From positions 310,001 to 374,000 of the forward strand of contig CAVUQC010000004.1 of assembly GCA_963743575.1 (NCBI GenBank): a stretch of 64,000 bases of DNA, written 5' to 3'. Shown here in pieces: positions 35,131 through 43,191 of this stretch. The position numbers and the translations under genes are program-made. The notes under the pieces were generated by a model, which was not told the DNA's origin, ran no database searches, and saw only the letters and a program-made list of their open reading frames with translations. Each line of letters opens with the position of its first letter. Positions within the stretch are counted from its first letter, which is position 1. Source of the stretch: DASUPK01 sp963743575 (GTDB lineage Bacteria; Actinomycetota; Thermoleophilia; Solirubrobacterales; 70-9).

Positions 35131-36003
35131 ATGGACCCAATCTCCTACTTCCAGGCAATCATCCTCGGCCTGCTCCAGGGCATCTCCGAGCTCTTCCCGA
35201 TCTCGAGCCTTGGGCACAGCGTCGTCCTGCCGCGCATCTTCGGCTGGGACATCCACCAGAACGACGACTACTTCCTGAGCTTCCTGGTCGCAACGCACTG
35301 CGCCACGGCGCTGGTGCTCCTCGTCTTCTTCATCAAGGACTGGATCCGCATCGTCAAGGGGCTCGGCCGCTCGCTGCGCGATCGCTACATCGACCCGAAC
35401 GACAGCTACGCCAAGCTCGGCTGGCTGCTCGTGATCGGGACGATCCCCGCCGGGCTCCTCGGCCTGATTCTGGAGCATCCGCTCAGGACCCTGTTCGCCT
35501 CCACCCAGACCGCCGCGATCTTCCTGTTCGTCAACGGCCTGATGCTGTTCGGCGCGGAAGCGCTGCGACGTCGCGCGCCCGTCCGGTCCAGGGAGAGCAT
35601 CGAATCCGATGACGAGATCGCCCATCAGCTCACCTTCAAGAGCGCCTTCGGGATCGGCGCGGCCCAGGCCCTCGCGCTGATCCCCGGGCTCTCCCGCTCG
35701 GGCGCCAGCATGGGGGGCGGACTGCTGGCCGGACTCTCGAACGAGGAGGCTGCGCGCTTCGCCTTCCTGCTGGCCACGCCCATCATCGGGGCCGCGGGCG
35801 TGCTGAAGCTGCCGGAGCTGATGGGCTCGCAGGGCGACCACGTCCGTGGCCAGGCGCTGGTCGGCGCGATCGCCGCGGCGTTCACCGCCTACTTCTCCGT
35901 CAAGTTCCTGCTCCGCTTCTTCGAGACCAACCGGCTGACGCCGTTCGCCATCTACTGCTGCGCGGTCGGCGCGGTGCTCACCATCGCGTTCGCCGTGAGC
36001 TGA
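35131..36003 (+). CDS. uppP: undecaprenyl-diphosphate phosphatase
   Basis: A membrane protein of 290 residues with the two BacA/UppP signatures. FQAIILGLLQGISELFPISSLGHSVVLP is at the N-terminus (the usual motif has SSTGH). ALIPGLSRSGASMGGGLLAGLSNEEAARFAFLLATPIIG lies near residue 190. It dephosphorylates C55-PP to C55-P, recycling the lipid carrier for peptidoglycan and other envelope polymers. It acts in the plasma membrane and confers bacitracin tolerance when abundant. The ATG is at 35131. A small membrane gene follows after 10 bp. Confidence 0.92.
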   Translation: MDPISYFQAIILGLLQGISELFPISSLGHSVVLPRIFGWDIHQNDDYFLSFLVATHCATALVLLVFFIKDWIRIVKGLGRSLRDRYIDPNDSYAKLGWLLVIGTIPAGLLGLILEHPLRTLFASTQTAAIFLFVNGLMLFGAEALRRRAPVRSRESIESDDEIAHQLTFKSAFGIGAAQALALIPGLSRSGASMGGGLLAGLSNEEAARFAFLLATPIIGAAGVLKLPELMGSQGDHVRGQALVGAIAAAFTAYFSVKFLLRFFETNRLTPFAIYCCAVGAVLTIAFAVS

Positions 36004-36013
36004 GGAGGCTCCT

Positions 36014-36265
36014 ATGAGCAAGCGACCCCAACTGATCTGGCCCGCCGTGATCCTCGGCGTGATCCTCCTTGTGATCGCGGCCATCTACTGGATCGACGAC
36101 GCGAACTCACTGCCCTCGTTCTTCCCCGGCCACGAGGCCGGCTCGAACGACGTGCACTTCAAGCACGGGCTCGCGGCCGCGGTCCTCGGCCTGGGCTGCT
36201 TCGTCTTCGCCTGGTTCCAGAGCGGCGGAACTCGCCGCGATCGCGGCGACGTCAGTGCGGAGTGA
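36014..36265 (+). CDS. small membrane protein downstream of uppP (83 aa)
   Basis: A protein of 83 residues with two hydrophobic helices: LIWPAVILGVILLVIAAIYWI and HFKHGLAAAVLGLGCFVFAWF. A polar loop joins them (DDANSLPSFFPGHEAGSNDV). The C-terminus is basic and acidic mixed. AGGAGG precedes the ATG at 36014, 10 bp after uppP, indicating an operon. No family recognised. It overlaps the convergent CDF gene by 14 bp. Confidence 0.7.
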   Translation: MSKRPQLIWPAVILGVILLVIAAIYWIDDANSLPSFFPGHEAGSNDVHFKHGLAAAVLGLGCFVFAWFQSGGTRRDRGDVSAE

Positions 36266-37160
36266 TCTGAAGTAGCTCGTCGCTCGGCTCGTGCTCGACC
36301 TGGAGCGTCGAGTGCTCGATGTCGAACCGCTCCGCCAGCAGGTGCGCCAGGCGGAAGCGGGCCTGGTGACAGTCCGCGTCGGCCCTGACGAGCACGTGCG
36401 CCGAGAGGGCAGGGAACCCCGAGGTCACCTCCCAGACGTGCAGATCGTGGACCTCGATCACGCCCGGTTCCCCGAGCAGGGCGTTCCCGATCTGATCCGG
36501 ATCGATCCCCTCCGGCGCCGCCTCTAGGAAGATCCTCCCCGACGCGCGGAGCAGGCCGAATGCGGAGCGCAGCATCAGCCCGGCGACCAGCAGCGATGCG
36601 ATCGCATCGGCGCGGTCGAAGCCGGTGAGCAGGATCACGACCGCGGCAATCGCGGTGCCGATGAAGGCGAACAGGTCCGTGAGGATGTGCTGGTAGGACC
36701 CCTCGACGTTGAGGCTCTCGCGATTTGCTCGGGAGAGCGTCCAGCTCGCGGCGAGGTTGACGACGATCCCCAACAGCGCGACCGCGAGCACCAGTCCGGC
36801 GCGAACGTCGGGCGGCGAGACGAGGCGATGGATCCCCTCGAAGACGATGAACAGGGCCAGGATCAGCAGGGTGATCCCGTTCGCCTGCGCGGAGAGGATC
36901 TCGGCCCTCCGCAGGCCGAAGGTCATCGCGCCCGCGGCCGGGCGCTGGGCCAGGCGAATGGCGACCAGCGAGAAGCCGATGGCGCCGGCGTCGGTGAGCA
37001 TGTGGCCGGCGTCCGAGAGCAGGGCCAGGGAGTGGGCCACGATCCCCACGACGACCTCGACCACCATCAGGCCGACGATCAGGGCCAGCGCGACGGCGAG
37101 CGCGCGCCGGTCGGCGTCCGCGGTGAGGGCGTGGGGGTGGTCGTGATGCTCGTGACTCAC
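36252..37160 (-). CDS. cation diffusion facilitator (CDF/ZitB-like) metal exporter
   Basis: A protein of 302 residues. It starts SHEHHDHPHALTADADRR, a His-rich N-terminus that may bind metal. Six membrane helices follow with CDF signatures: SLALLSDAGHMLTDAGAIGFSL (HxxxD site in helix 2) and YQHILTDLFAFIGTAIAA (helix 5). The C-terminal ferredoxin-like domain has VHDLHVWEVTSGFPALSAHVLV. It should export Zn2+ or Co2+/Cd2+ by proton antiport. The start is the GTG at 37160. The longer upstream frame is not family-like. Confidence 0.86.
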   Translation of the reverse strand: MSHEHHDHPHALTADADRRALAVALALIVGLMVVEVVVGIVAHSLALLSDAGHMLTDAGAIGFSLVAIRLAQRPAAGAMTFGLRRAEILSAQANGITLLILALFIVFEGIHRLVSPPDVRAGLVLAVALLGIVVNLAASWTLSRANRESLNVEGSYQHILTDLFAFIGTAIAAVVILLTGFDRADAIASLLVAGLMLRSAFGLLRASGRIFLEAAPEGIDPDQIGNALLGEPGVIEVHDLHVWEVTSGFPALSAHVLVRADADCHQARFRLAHLLAERFDIEHSTLQVEHEPSDELLQITPH

Positions 37161-37564
37161 CCCTCTGATTATGGGTGGCGGTTGACGGCTTCGCCACAAG
37201 GCCGCGGCTTTGAGCGGCGCGGACCAGGGTTGCCAGGGCGATCGCGCCCTCACCCGGCACCCCCGGACGCGAAGCGGAGGAGGTGCCGGTTGATGAGGGC
37301 AAGAAAAAGCGCGCGACCCGGGGCAGGGAGGGGTCGCGCGCGCTGACGAGAGAGGAATCTCGAAAGTAAGCAGCAGTCTCATCGCACGAAAGGGGCCCGG
37401 TGTGAAGATCCGGATACAGATTCCAGGGCATTTATGCGCCATTTGCTTGTGAAAAACCGGTGAACCACCCTCCGCACACCCTTCGCTGCGCCGTTCCCGC
37501 ACCTATCATCCAGTCGTCTCAGCAATTCGCCCGGGGGCAAGGGCGAGTCCGAGAGAGGGGCTCG
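37161..37564. other. structured 404-bp intergenic region
   Basis: No gene seen. It contains nested inverted repeats. GCCCTCA...CGGCACC pairs with GGTGCCG...TGAGGGC over about 37245-37300. A GCGCGCGACCC / GGGTCGCGCGC stem lies at about 37309-37341, preceded by AAAAA so that it reads as a terminator on the minus strand. A small CGAGA / TCTCG stem lies near 37347-37362. A two-unit PHO-box-like site is at 37448-37465 (minus strand). It may hold a small RNA or long leader; unproven. Confidence 0.4.
37448..37465 (-). promoter_or_regulatory. two-unit PHO-box-like site
   Basis: On the minus strand, GTTCACC and TTTCACA occur 11 bp apart, the same 7-mer and period as the two four-unit boxes downstream. 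It lies 100 bp upstream of the response regulator and could mediate autoregulation. Confidence 0.4.
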
Positions 37565-38368
37565 ATGCAAAATCAAGCAGGCATACGACTGGCTGTCATC
37601 GACAACGACAGCGCGTTCCTCACCGTCCTCGGCAAGCGCCTGGAGGGCGCCGGCTGGGAGCACCGCGTGCTCGCCGGCAGCGTGCCCATCGAGGAGCTCG
37701 TCGCGATGAAGCTGAACGCCCTGCTCGTCGACCTCACCGTGCTCGGCCCGCAGGGCTGGGAGTTTCTCGAGAAGGTCTGCGGGGCGATCCCCGGCCTCGG
37801 CGTCCTGGTCTGCACTTCGCAGTCCACCGTCGCCCAGCGCGTGCGTGGGTTGCGACTCGGCGCCGACGACTGGATCGGCAAGCCGTCCCACCCGGAGGAG
37901 GTCATGGCGCGCATCGAGGCCGTCGTCCGCCGGCGCAAGCGCGCGGCCGCCCGCGAGGACGTCGGGCCGCTGGTCAGCGGCGAGCTCGAGATCCGCGCCG
38001 ACCAGTACCAGGCTTTCGTCAGCGGCCAGAGCATCGGCCTGACACGGCGCGAGTTCGAGCTCCTGCAGCTGCTCGCCGAGGCGCACGGCCAGGTGATCGA
38101 GCGCGAAGAGATCTACCAGAAGGTCTGGGGCTACGCGATGGCCCACGGCGACCGCTCGGTGGACGTCTTCGTCCGCAAGCTTCGCCAGAAGCTGCAACGC
38201 CATTCGGCGAACTGGCGCTACATCCACACGCACTTCGGGATCGGCTACCGGTTCGATCCGGAGGCGATCGGCACCGGCGGGGAGGTCTCGCCCGTCGACG
38301 TCCCGCTGCCGGTGGAAGAGCCCGCCGTGGACGCCGAGCTCGCCGGGCTCGCCGGCGAAAGCAGCTAG
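37565..38368 (+). CDS. PhoB/OmpR-type response regulator
   Basis: A protein of 267 residues. The N-terminal receiver (IRLAVIDNDSAFLTVLGKRLEGAGW) has its phosphoacceptor Asp in ALLVDLTVLGP and Lys in DDWIGKPSHPEE. The acidic pair reads DND, slightly off the usual DDE. A winged helix of the OmpR/PhoB class follows at about 140-235 (GLTRREFELLQLLAEAHGQVIEREEIYQKVWG, DRSVDVFVRKLRQKL, IHTHFGIGYRF). A Glu/Pro-rich tail ends it. The ATG at 37565 has GAGGGG upstream. Its location before PHO boxes and pst suggests the phosphate-response regulator; no histidine kinase is adjacent. Confidence 0.85.
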   Translation: MQNQAGIRLAVIDNDSAFLTVLGKRLEGAGWEHRVLAGSVPIEELVAMKLNALLVDLTVLGPQGWEFLEKVCGAIPGLGVLVCTSQSTVAQRVRGLRLGADDWIGKPSHPEEVMARIEAVVRRRKRAAAREDVGPLVSGELEIRADQYQAFVSGQSIGLTRREFELLQLLAEAHGQVIEREEIYQKVWGYAMAHGDRSVDVFVRKLRQKLQRHSANWRYIHTHFGIGYRFDPEAIGTGGEVSPVDVPLPVEEPAVDAELAGLAGESS

Positions 38369-38400
38369 GGCCTGGGCCTCACCGGGTGATCCGGCCGCGA

Positions 38401-38440
38401 GTTCACATCGCGTTCACCGAAAGTTCACTCGACCGTAACT
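38401..38440 (+). promoter_or_regulatory. four-unit PHO box
   Basis: GTTCACA, GTTCACC, GTTCACT and CGTAACT begin at 38401, 38412, 38423 and 38434, exactly 11 bp apart. This is the direct-repeat layout known for actinobacterial PhoP and PhoB boxes. It ends 34 bp before the orphan DNA-binding gene. Confidence 0.75.
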
Positions 38441-38474
38441 ACTTGGGGGGTGCGAGCGGCAAAGCTCCGACGCC

Positions 38475-38843
38475 ATGGATGGCGAGAACGGGGCGGCGAC
38501 CGAAGTAGCGACGATTCCCCTGGCCGGCCGCGACCAGACTCCCGTGTACGCGGGGCGGCTCGAGATCAGGCCCGCCGATCATGCCGCCCTCGTCGATGGC
38601 CGCCCGCTGGTGCTGACGGTGAGGGAGCTGCAGCTCCTCACGGAGCTGGCGCACAACGCCGAGCGGGTGATGACCCGCGAAGAGCTCTACGAGACGGTCT
38701 GGCGCCGCGACTACAAGAAGAGTGACCGTTCGGTCGACGTCTACGTGGGCCGCCTGCGGGCGAAGCTGAGCCGGGCTCTGCCGGGAAGGCGCTTCATTCA
38801 CACCCACACGGGGATCGGCTACCGCTTCTCGCCCCAGGCCTGA
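38475..38843 (+). CDS. stand-alone OmpR/PhoB-type DNA-binding protein without receiver
   Basis: A protein of 122 residues consisting almost only of a winged helix: GRLEIRPADHAALVDGRPLVLTVRELQLLTELAHNAERVMTREELYETVWR, then DRSVDVYVGRLRAKLSRALPG and FIHTHTGIGYRFSP. It matches the DNA-binding half of the regulator at 37565, but no receiver precedes it. About 25 polar residues stand in its place. It sits between two PHO boxes, so it is probably induced by phosphate starvation. It may compete with, or assist, the full regulator at the same boxes (inference). Confidence 0.83.
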   Translation: MDGENGAATEVATIPLAGRDQTPVYAGRLEIRPADHAALVDGRPLVLTVRELQLLTELAHNAERVMTREELYETVWRRDYKKSDRSVDVYVGRLRAKLSRALPGRRFIHTHTGIGYRFSPQA

Positions 38844-38879
38844 CCCGGCCGCACTCCGGGCGAGTGTTGAAAGGCCGTG

Positions 38880-38919
38880 ATTTACATCCTTTTTACAAGT
38901 GGGCCACACGAACGTAACA
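38880..38919 (+). promoter_or_regulatory. four-unit PHO box upstream of pstS
   Basis: ATTTACA, TTTTACA, GGCCACA and CGTAACA begin at 38880, 38891, 38902 and 38913, again exactly 11 bp apart. The last unit matches that of the 38401 box. It lies 105 bp before the pstS start. Confidence 0.7.
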
Positions 38920-39024
38920 AGCTGCCTGCGACCCGGTGGAAGGGTCCGTCACCTCAAAACGATCTGAGGGAGGCGAGCCATTGAGCCGCCGTCCCTTTTC
39001 GAAAAGCGAAAAAGGAGCGACTCA

Positions 39025-40116
39025 ATGAATAGGAAGTGGTGGCTCGTACTTGCCGCCTCCGCCGTGTTGGCGCTCACCGCCGCCGCATGCGGCTCGAGCA
39101 GCGACAACAGCTCGTCGGGAGGCGCCTCCGGTGACCTCGCCGGCGCCGGTTCCAGCGCCCAGCAGGCCGCCCAGGAAGCCTGGACGGCCAAGTTCGAGGA
39201 TCAGAACTCGGACGCGACCGTCTCCTACGACCCGATCGGGTCCGGTGGTGGCCGCGATCAGTTCATCGCTGGCGGCAAGACCGCGTTCGCGGGCAGCGAC
39301 TCTCCGTTCGCCACCGACGAGCTGCCCATGGCAGCCGCCCGGTGCACGAAAGACGGTGGCGGCCAGCTGATCCAGATCCCGAACTACATCTCGCCGATCG
39401 CGATCATCTACAACCTCCAGGGCGTCGACAACCTGCAGCTCAGCCCTGACGTGACCGCGAAGATCTTCAAGGGCGAGATCACGACCTGGGACGACCCCGC
39501 CATCAAGGCGGACAACCCGGGTGTGAGCCTCCCGAGCACGAAGATCACGCCGGTGCACCGCTCGGACGAGTCTGGGACGACGGCCAATTTCACGGACTAT
39601 CTCCATGGAGCGGCCCCGACCGTCTGGACGTTCGATCCGGATGGCAACTGGCCACTGAAGACGGGCGAGTCCGGCGCGCAGACGTCGGGCGTGGTCCAGG
39701 CCGTCAAGGCCGGCGACGGCGCGATCGGCTACGCCGACGCGAGCCAGTCCCAGGGCCTGGGCGTCGCCAAGGTCAAGGTTGGCAACACCTACGTGGCGCC
39801 GAGCGCCACCGGTGCATCCAACGATTTCGACCAGTCGCAGAAGGACCCGGAGCTCACCAAGACGCCGTACGTGTTCGCGTACACGGTTCAGCGGACCCCG
39901 ACGGACGCCAGCAGCTATCCGGTTCTGCTGGTCTCGTACCTGATGGGTTGCACGAAGTACTCCGACACGAGCACCACCGATCTCGTCAAGGCGTACTTCA
40001 ACTACATCGTCAGCGACGAGGGTCAGCAGGTGGCGGCGGAGAACGCCGGTTCGGCGCCGATCCCGCCAGGCATCAAGAAGGAGGATGAGCCCGCGATCAA
40101 CGCGATCGGCGGCTGA
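39025..40116 (+). CDS. pstS: phosphate ABC transporter substrate-binding lipoprotein
   Basis: A protein of 363 residues. The lipoprotein signal is WLVLAASAVLALTAAAC (lipobox Cys near residue 22), followed by a Ser/Gly linker. The PstS fold shows AGSSAQQAAQEAW, DPIGSGGGRDQFIAGGKTAFAGSDSPF, IAIIYNLQGVDNLQLSPDVTAKIFKGEITTWDDPAI, and HRSDESGTTANFTDYL, the phosphate-binding Arg/Ser/Asp loop. It captures phosphate outside the membrane for PstCAB. The ATG at 39025 follows AAAGGAG. A four-unit PHO box upstream predicts induction at low phosphate. Confidence 0.94.
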   Translation: MNRKWWLVLAASAVLALTAAACGSSSDNSSSGGASGDLAGAGSSAQQAAQEAWTAKFEDQNSDATVSYDPIGSGGGRDQFIAGGKTAFAGSDSPFATDELPMAAARCTKDGGGQLIQIPNYISPIAIIYNLQGVDNLQLSPDVTAKIFKGEITTWDDPAIKADNPGVSLPSTKITPVHRSDESGTTANFTDYLHGAAPTVWTFDPDGNWPLKTGESGAQTSGVVQAVKAGDGAIGYADASQSQGLGVAKVKVGNTYVAPSATGASNDFDQSQKDPELTKTPYVFAYTVQRTPTDASSYPVLLVSYLMGCTKYSDTSTTDLVKAYFNYIVSDEGQQVAAENAGSAPIPPGIKKEDEPAINAIGG

Positions 40117-40131
40117 TCCAAACGGTGACCC

Positions 40132-40163
40132 GGGGGATCCCGCGCAGAGGCGCGGGATCCCCC
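40132..40163 (+). terminator. long stem-loop between pstS and pstC
   Basis: A 14-bp perfect stem, GGGGGATCCCGCGC with GCGCGGGATCCCCC, around an AGAG loop. It lies 15 bp after the pstS stop with no T-run. It probably acts as an attenuator or 3' stabiliser that keeps pstS mRNA more abundant than pstCAB. Confidence 0.65.
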
Positions 40164-40190
40164 GTCCCGTTCCCAACGACACGGATTTAG

Positions 40191-41147
40191 ATGGAAGCTC
40201 ACACCGACACCACCACCCAGGCAGGCCAGATCCTCGCCGTCGCCTCCGGTGGCAAGCGCAGGCCCGGCGACCGGATCTTCTCCAACGCCGCCGTGATCGC
40301 CGGCGTCTCTGTTCTGGCGCTTCTGGCGGGCGTCGCCATCTTCCTGATCGCGGACTCGATTCCGGCCGTGACAGCGAAGGCCGCCGATCTACCCGACGGC
40401 AAGACGCTGGTCGACTACATCGCGCCGCTCGCCTTCGGCACGGTCCTGGCCGCTCTGGTCGCCGTCGTCATCGCTGTTCCGCTGGCAGTCGCCGCGGCCC
40501 TGTTCATCAGCCACGTCGCCCCGAGGCGGATGGCGCTCTCGCTCGCCTACGTCGTCGACCTGCTGGCCGCGATCCCCAGCATCGTCTACGGCCTCTGGGG
40601 GATCTTCGTGCTCGGGCCCGCGATGGTGCCCATCCTGGACTGGCTGGTCGCGCATCTGAGCTGGATCCCGTTCTTCGCGGGCCCGGCCTCGGTCACGGGT
40701 CGAACCATGCTCACCGCCGGTCTCATCCTGGCCCTGATGATCCTCCCGATCGTCTCCGCAGTTGCGCGTGAGGTCTTCTCGCAGACGCCGCGCCGGCTGG
40801 AGGAGGGCGCGTTGGCATTGGGCGCCACCCGCTGGGAGATGATTCGAATGTCGGTACTCCCCTTCGGCAAGTCCGCGGTCATCAGCGGCTCGATGCTCGG
40901 CCTGGGGCGCGCACTCGGAGAGACCATGGCCGTGGTCATCATCCTCTCGGCCTCCGGCATCGTCACCTTCAATCTGGTCAGCCAGGAGAACCCCACCCCG
41001 ATCGCCGCCAACATCGCGCTGAAGTTCCCCGAGTCCTCCGGCGTCGACGTCAACGCGCTGATCGCCTCCGGGCTCGTTCTCTTCGGCATCACGCTCGTGG
41101 TCAACATGATCGCCCGGCTGATCATCTCCCGATCGGAGTCCGAGTGA
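40191..41147 (+). CDS. pstC: phosphate ABC transporter permease subunit PstC
   Basis: A protein of 318 residues with six membrane helices. It has LAFGTVLAALVAVVIAVPLAVAAALFISHVAP and the EAA-loop region RRLEEGALALGATRWEMIRMSVLPFGKSAVISGSMLGLGRALGETMAVVII, which contacts PstB. AAIPSIVYGLWGIFVL is typical of PstC. With PstA it forms the membrane channel. The ATG is at 40191, after the stem-loop behind pstS. It overlaps pstA by 4 bp. Confidence 0.92.
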   Translation: MEAHTDTTTQAGQILAVASGGKRRPGDRIFSNAAVIAGVSVLALLAGVAIFLIADSIPAVTAKAADLPDGKTLVDYIAPLAFGTVLAALVAVVIAVPLAVAAALFISHVAPRRMALSLAYVVDLLAAIPSIVYGLWGIFVLGPAMVPILDWLVAHLSWIPFFAGPASVTGRTMLTAGLILALMILPIVSAVAREVFSQTPRRLEEGALALGATRWEMIRMSVLPFGKSAVISGSMLGLGRALGETMAVVIILSASGIVTFNLVSQENPTPIAANIALKFPESSGVDVNALIASGLVLFGITLVVNMIARLIISRSESE

Positions 41148-42262
41148 CGGAGCCGAGGGACAGACGCGACGAGAATCCAGCGGCCGCCTTCGATCCCGCG
41201 GAAAGCGTCGCGGCGATCGGCGGCCCCGGCGTCAGCAGCGGAACCCTCCCGGCGTGGTTCCTGCGCGCCGTGGTCGCGGGTTCCGCCCTGGTCGCCCTCG
41301 CGATCCTGCTCGCGACGGGCGGCTTCACGATCGTCCTCTTCTTCATCGTCACGGCGGTGCTCGCGCTGCCGACCGCCTACGTATGGTCGCTCGTCACCGA
41401 GGGCCGCCGCCAGGCGTTCGACCGGCTGGTGACGCTGGGCATCGTCACCGGGTTCGGCATGGCAGTGCTGCCCCTCTTCTCGGTGCTGTACGAGGTGATC
41501 AAGCGCGGCACGGCTCGCTTCGACGGCTCGTTCTTCACCGAGTCGGCCCGCGGCGTGATCGGCGCCGGCGGTGGCGCGCAGCATGCAATCGTCGGCACAC
41601 TGGTGATCACCGGCGTCGCCACCCTGATTTCCGTGCCGATCGGGATCATGGCGGCCGTCTACCTGAACGAGTACGGGACGGGTCGCCTGCGCAAGGCCCT
41701 GACCTTCTTCGTCGACGTGATGACGGGCATTCCGTCCATCGTCGCCGGCCTCTTCGCGTACGCCCTCTTCGCGGCCTTCCTCGGCCCCGGGATCCGGCTC
41801 GGCGTCATCGGCTCGGTTGCGCTGACCGTCCTCATGATCCCCATCGTGATCCGGTCCGCGGAGGAGATCCTGAAGATCGTCCCCGACCACCTCCGCGAGG
41901 CCGCCTATGCGCTCGGGACCCCGAAGTGGAAGGTGGTCACCCGCATCGTGCTGCCGACCGCCCTGGCCGGGCTGGTGACCGGCGTGATGCTGGCGGTGGC
42001 GAGGGTGATCGGCGAGACGGCGCCGCTGCTGGTCACGACCGGGGTGATCGACTCGGTCAACACCAACCCGCTCAGCGGGCGGATGCAGAACCTCGCCGTC
42101 TATGCCTACAGCGAGTACAAGGACCCGGGCGTGGACGTCCAGGCGTCGTACGACAAGGCCTGGGCCGCGGCTCTCACCCTGATCCTGATGGTGATGATCC
42201 TGAGCCTGCTTGCCCGCTGGATCTACCGGCGCTTCGGGACCGACCTTCGGGACACCAGATAG
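41144..42262 (+). CDS. pstA: phosphate ABC transporter permease subunit PstA
   Basis: A protein of 372 residues, longer than most PstA proteins because of an N-terminal extension of about 70 residues with two extra hydrophobic stretches (FLRAVVAGSALVALAILLATGGF). The core has GIMAAVYLNEYGTGRLRKALTFFVDVMTGIPSIVAGLFAYALF and the EAA loop KIVPDHLREAAYALGTPKWKVVTRIVLPTALAGLVTGVMLAVARVIGETAPLLVT. The start is the GTG at 41144, overlapping the pstC stop (GTGA), so it is translationally coupled. Confidence 0.92.
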   Translation: MTEPRDRRDENPAAAFDPAESVAAIGGPGVSSGTLPAWFLRAVVAGSALVALAILLATGGFTIVLFFIVTAVLALPTAYVWSLVTEGRRQAFDRLVTLGIVTGFGMAVLPLFSVLYEVIKRGTARFDGSFFTESARGVIGAGGGAQHAIVGTLVITGVATLISVPIGIMAAVYLNEYGTGRLRKALTFFVDVMTGIPSIVAGLFAYALFAAFLGPGIRLGVIGSVALTVLMIPIVIRSAEEILKIVPDHLREAAYALGTPKWKVVTRIVLPTALAGLVTGVMLAVARVIGETAPLLVTTGVIDSVNTNPLSGRMQNLAVYAYSEYKDPGVDVQASYDKAWAAALTLILMVMILSLLARWIYRRFGTDLRDTR

Positions 42263-42300
42263 CCCGCGTCAGACTTCGAATGCCCAGCGACAGGAGGAAA

Positions 42301-43191
42301 ATGCCCGAGACAGCGGACACGACCAAGGAGAGGCGGAGCGGAAGCGTGGCGACGGATCTTGCCCGAACGGCTAAGAAGGCCGTGACGCGGGGTGGCGATA
42401 AGGTCGAGCGCGTGGCCAAGCGCTTCTCCGTCAAGGACGTGAATCTCTTCTACGGCGACTTCCAGGCCGTCCAGGACGTGACGATGACGATCGAGCCGAA
42501 CCAGGTGACGGCTCTGATCGGCTCATCCGGGTGCGGCAAGACGACCATGCTCCGGTCCCTCAACCGAATGCACGAGCTCACCCCCGGTGCCAGGGTGGAG
42601 GGCGAGGTCGTCCTCGACGAGCACAACATCTACGCGGCCAACGTCGACCCCGTGGAGGTTCGGCGTCTGGTCGGAATGGTCTTCCAGGCTCCGAATCCGT
42701 TCCCGACGATGTCCGTCTACGAGAACGTCGCCGCCGGCCTGACGCTCAACAAGCGCGGGCTCTCCAAGTCCGAGAAGGACGACGTCGTCGAGAAGTCCCT
42801 CCGCGGCGCCCATCTCTGGGAGGAGGTGAAGGACCGGCTGGACAAGAAGGGCTCGGCCCTCTCGGGGGGGCAGCAGCAGCGTCTCTGCATCGCTCGCGCG
42901 ATCGCCGTCGAGCCCGAGGTCCTCCTGATGGACGAGCCATGCTCGGCGCTCGACCCCGTCGCCACACTTGCGGTGGAGGACCTGATCGAGGACCTGAAGA
43001 CCCGCTACACGATCGTGATCGTCACCCACAACATGCAGCAGGCCGCCCGCGTCAGCGACGTCACGGCGTTCTTCAACCTCGAGGCCGCCGGCAAGCCGGG
43101 ACGCCTGGTCGAAAAGGACGCCACGGACAAGATGTTCACGACGCCCTCCAAGAAGGAGACGGAGGACTACGTCAGCGGGCGGTTCGGCTGA
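42301..43191 (+). CDS. pstB: phosphate ABC transporter ATP-binding protein PstB
   Basis: A protein of 296 residues. About 40 N-terminal residues are polar and basic, longer than usual for PstB. The ABC domain follows: Walker A LIGSSGCGKTTML, Q-loop VGMVFQAPNPFPTMSVYENV, signature LSGGQQQRLCIARA, Walker B VLLMDEPCSALDP, and His switch VTHNMQQA. It hydrolyses ATP on the cytoplasmic face to drive PstCA. The ATG at 42301 follows AGGAGGAAA. Its stop and the phoU start overlap by one base (TGATG). Confidence 0.94.
   Translation: MPETADTTKERRSGSVATDLARTAKKAVTRGGDKVERVAKRFSVKDVNLFYGDFQAVQDVTMTIEPNQVTALIGSSGCGKTTMLRSLNRMHELTPGARVEGEVVLDEHNIYAANVDPVEVRRLVGMVFQAPNPFPTMSVYENVAAGLTLNKRGLSKSEKDDVVEKSLRGAHLWEEVKDRLDKKGSALSGGQQQRLCIARAIAVEPEVLLMDEPCSALDPVATLAVEDLIEDLKTRYTIVIVTHNMQQAARVSDVTAFFNLEAAGKPGRLVEKDATDKMFTTPSKKETEDYVSGRFG

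Noticed and set aside
37161..37460. A known metal riboswitch ahead of the CDF gene
   Set aside because: I could not match the conserved core of the manganese (yybP-ykoY), cobalamin or NiCo classes; only generic stems are visible.
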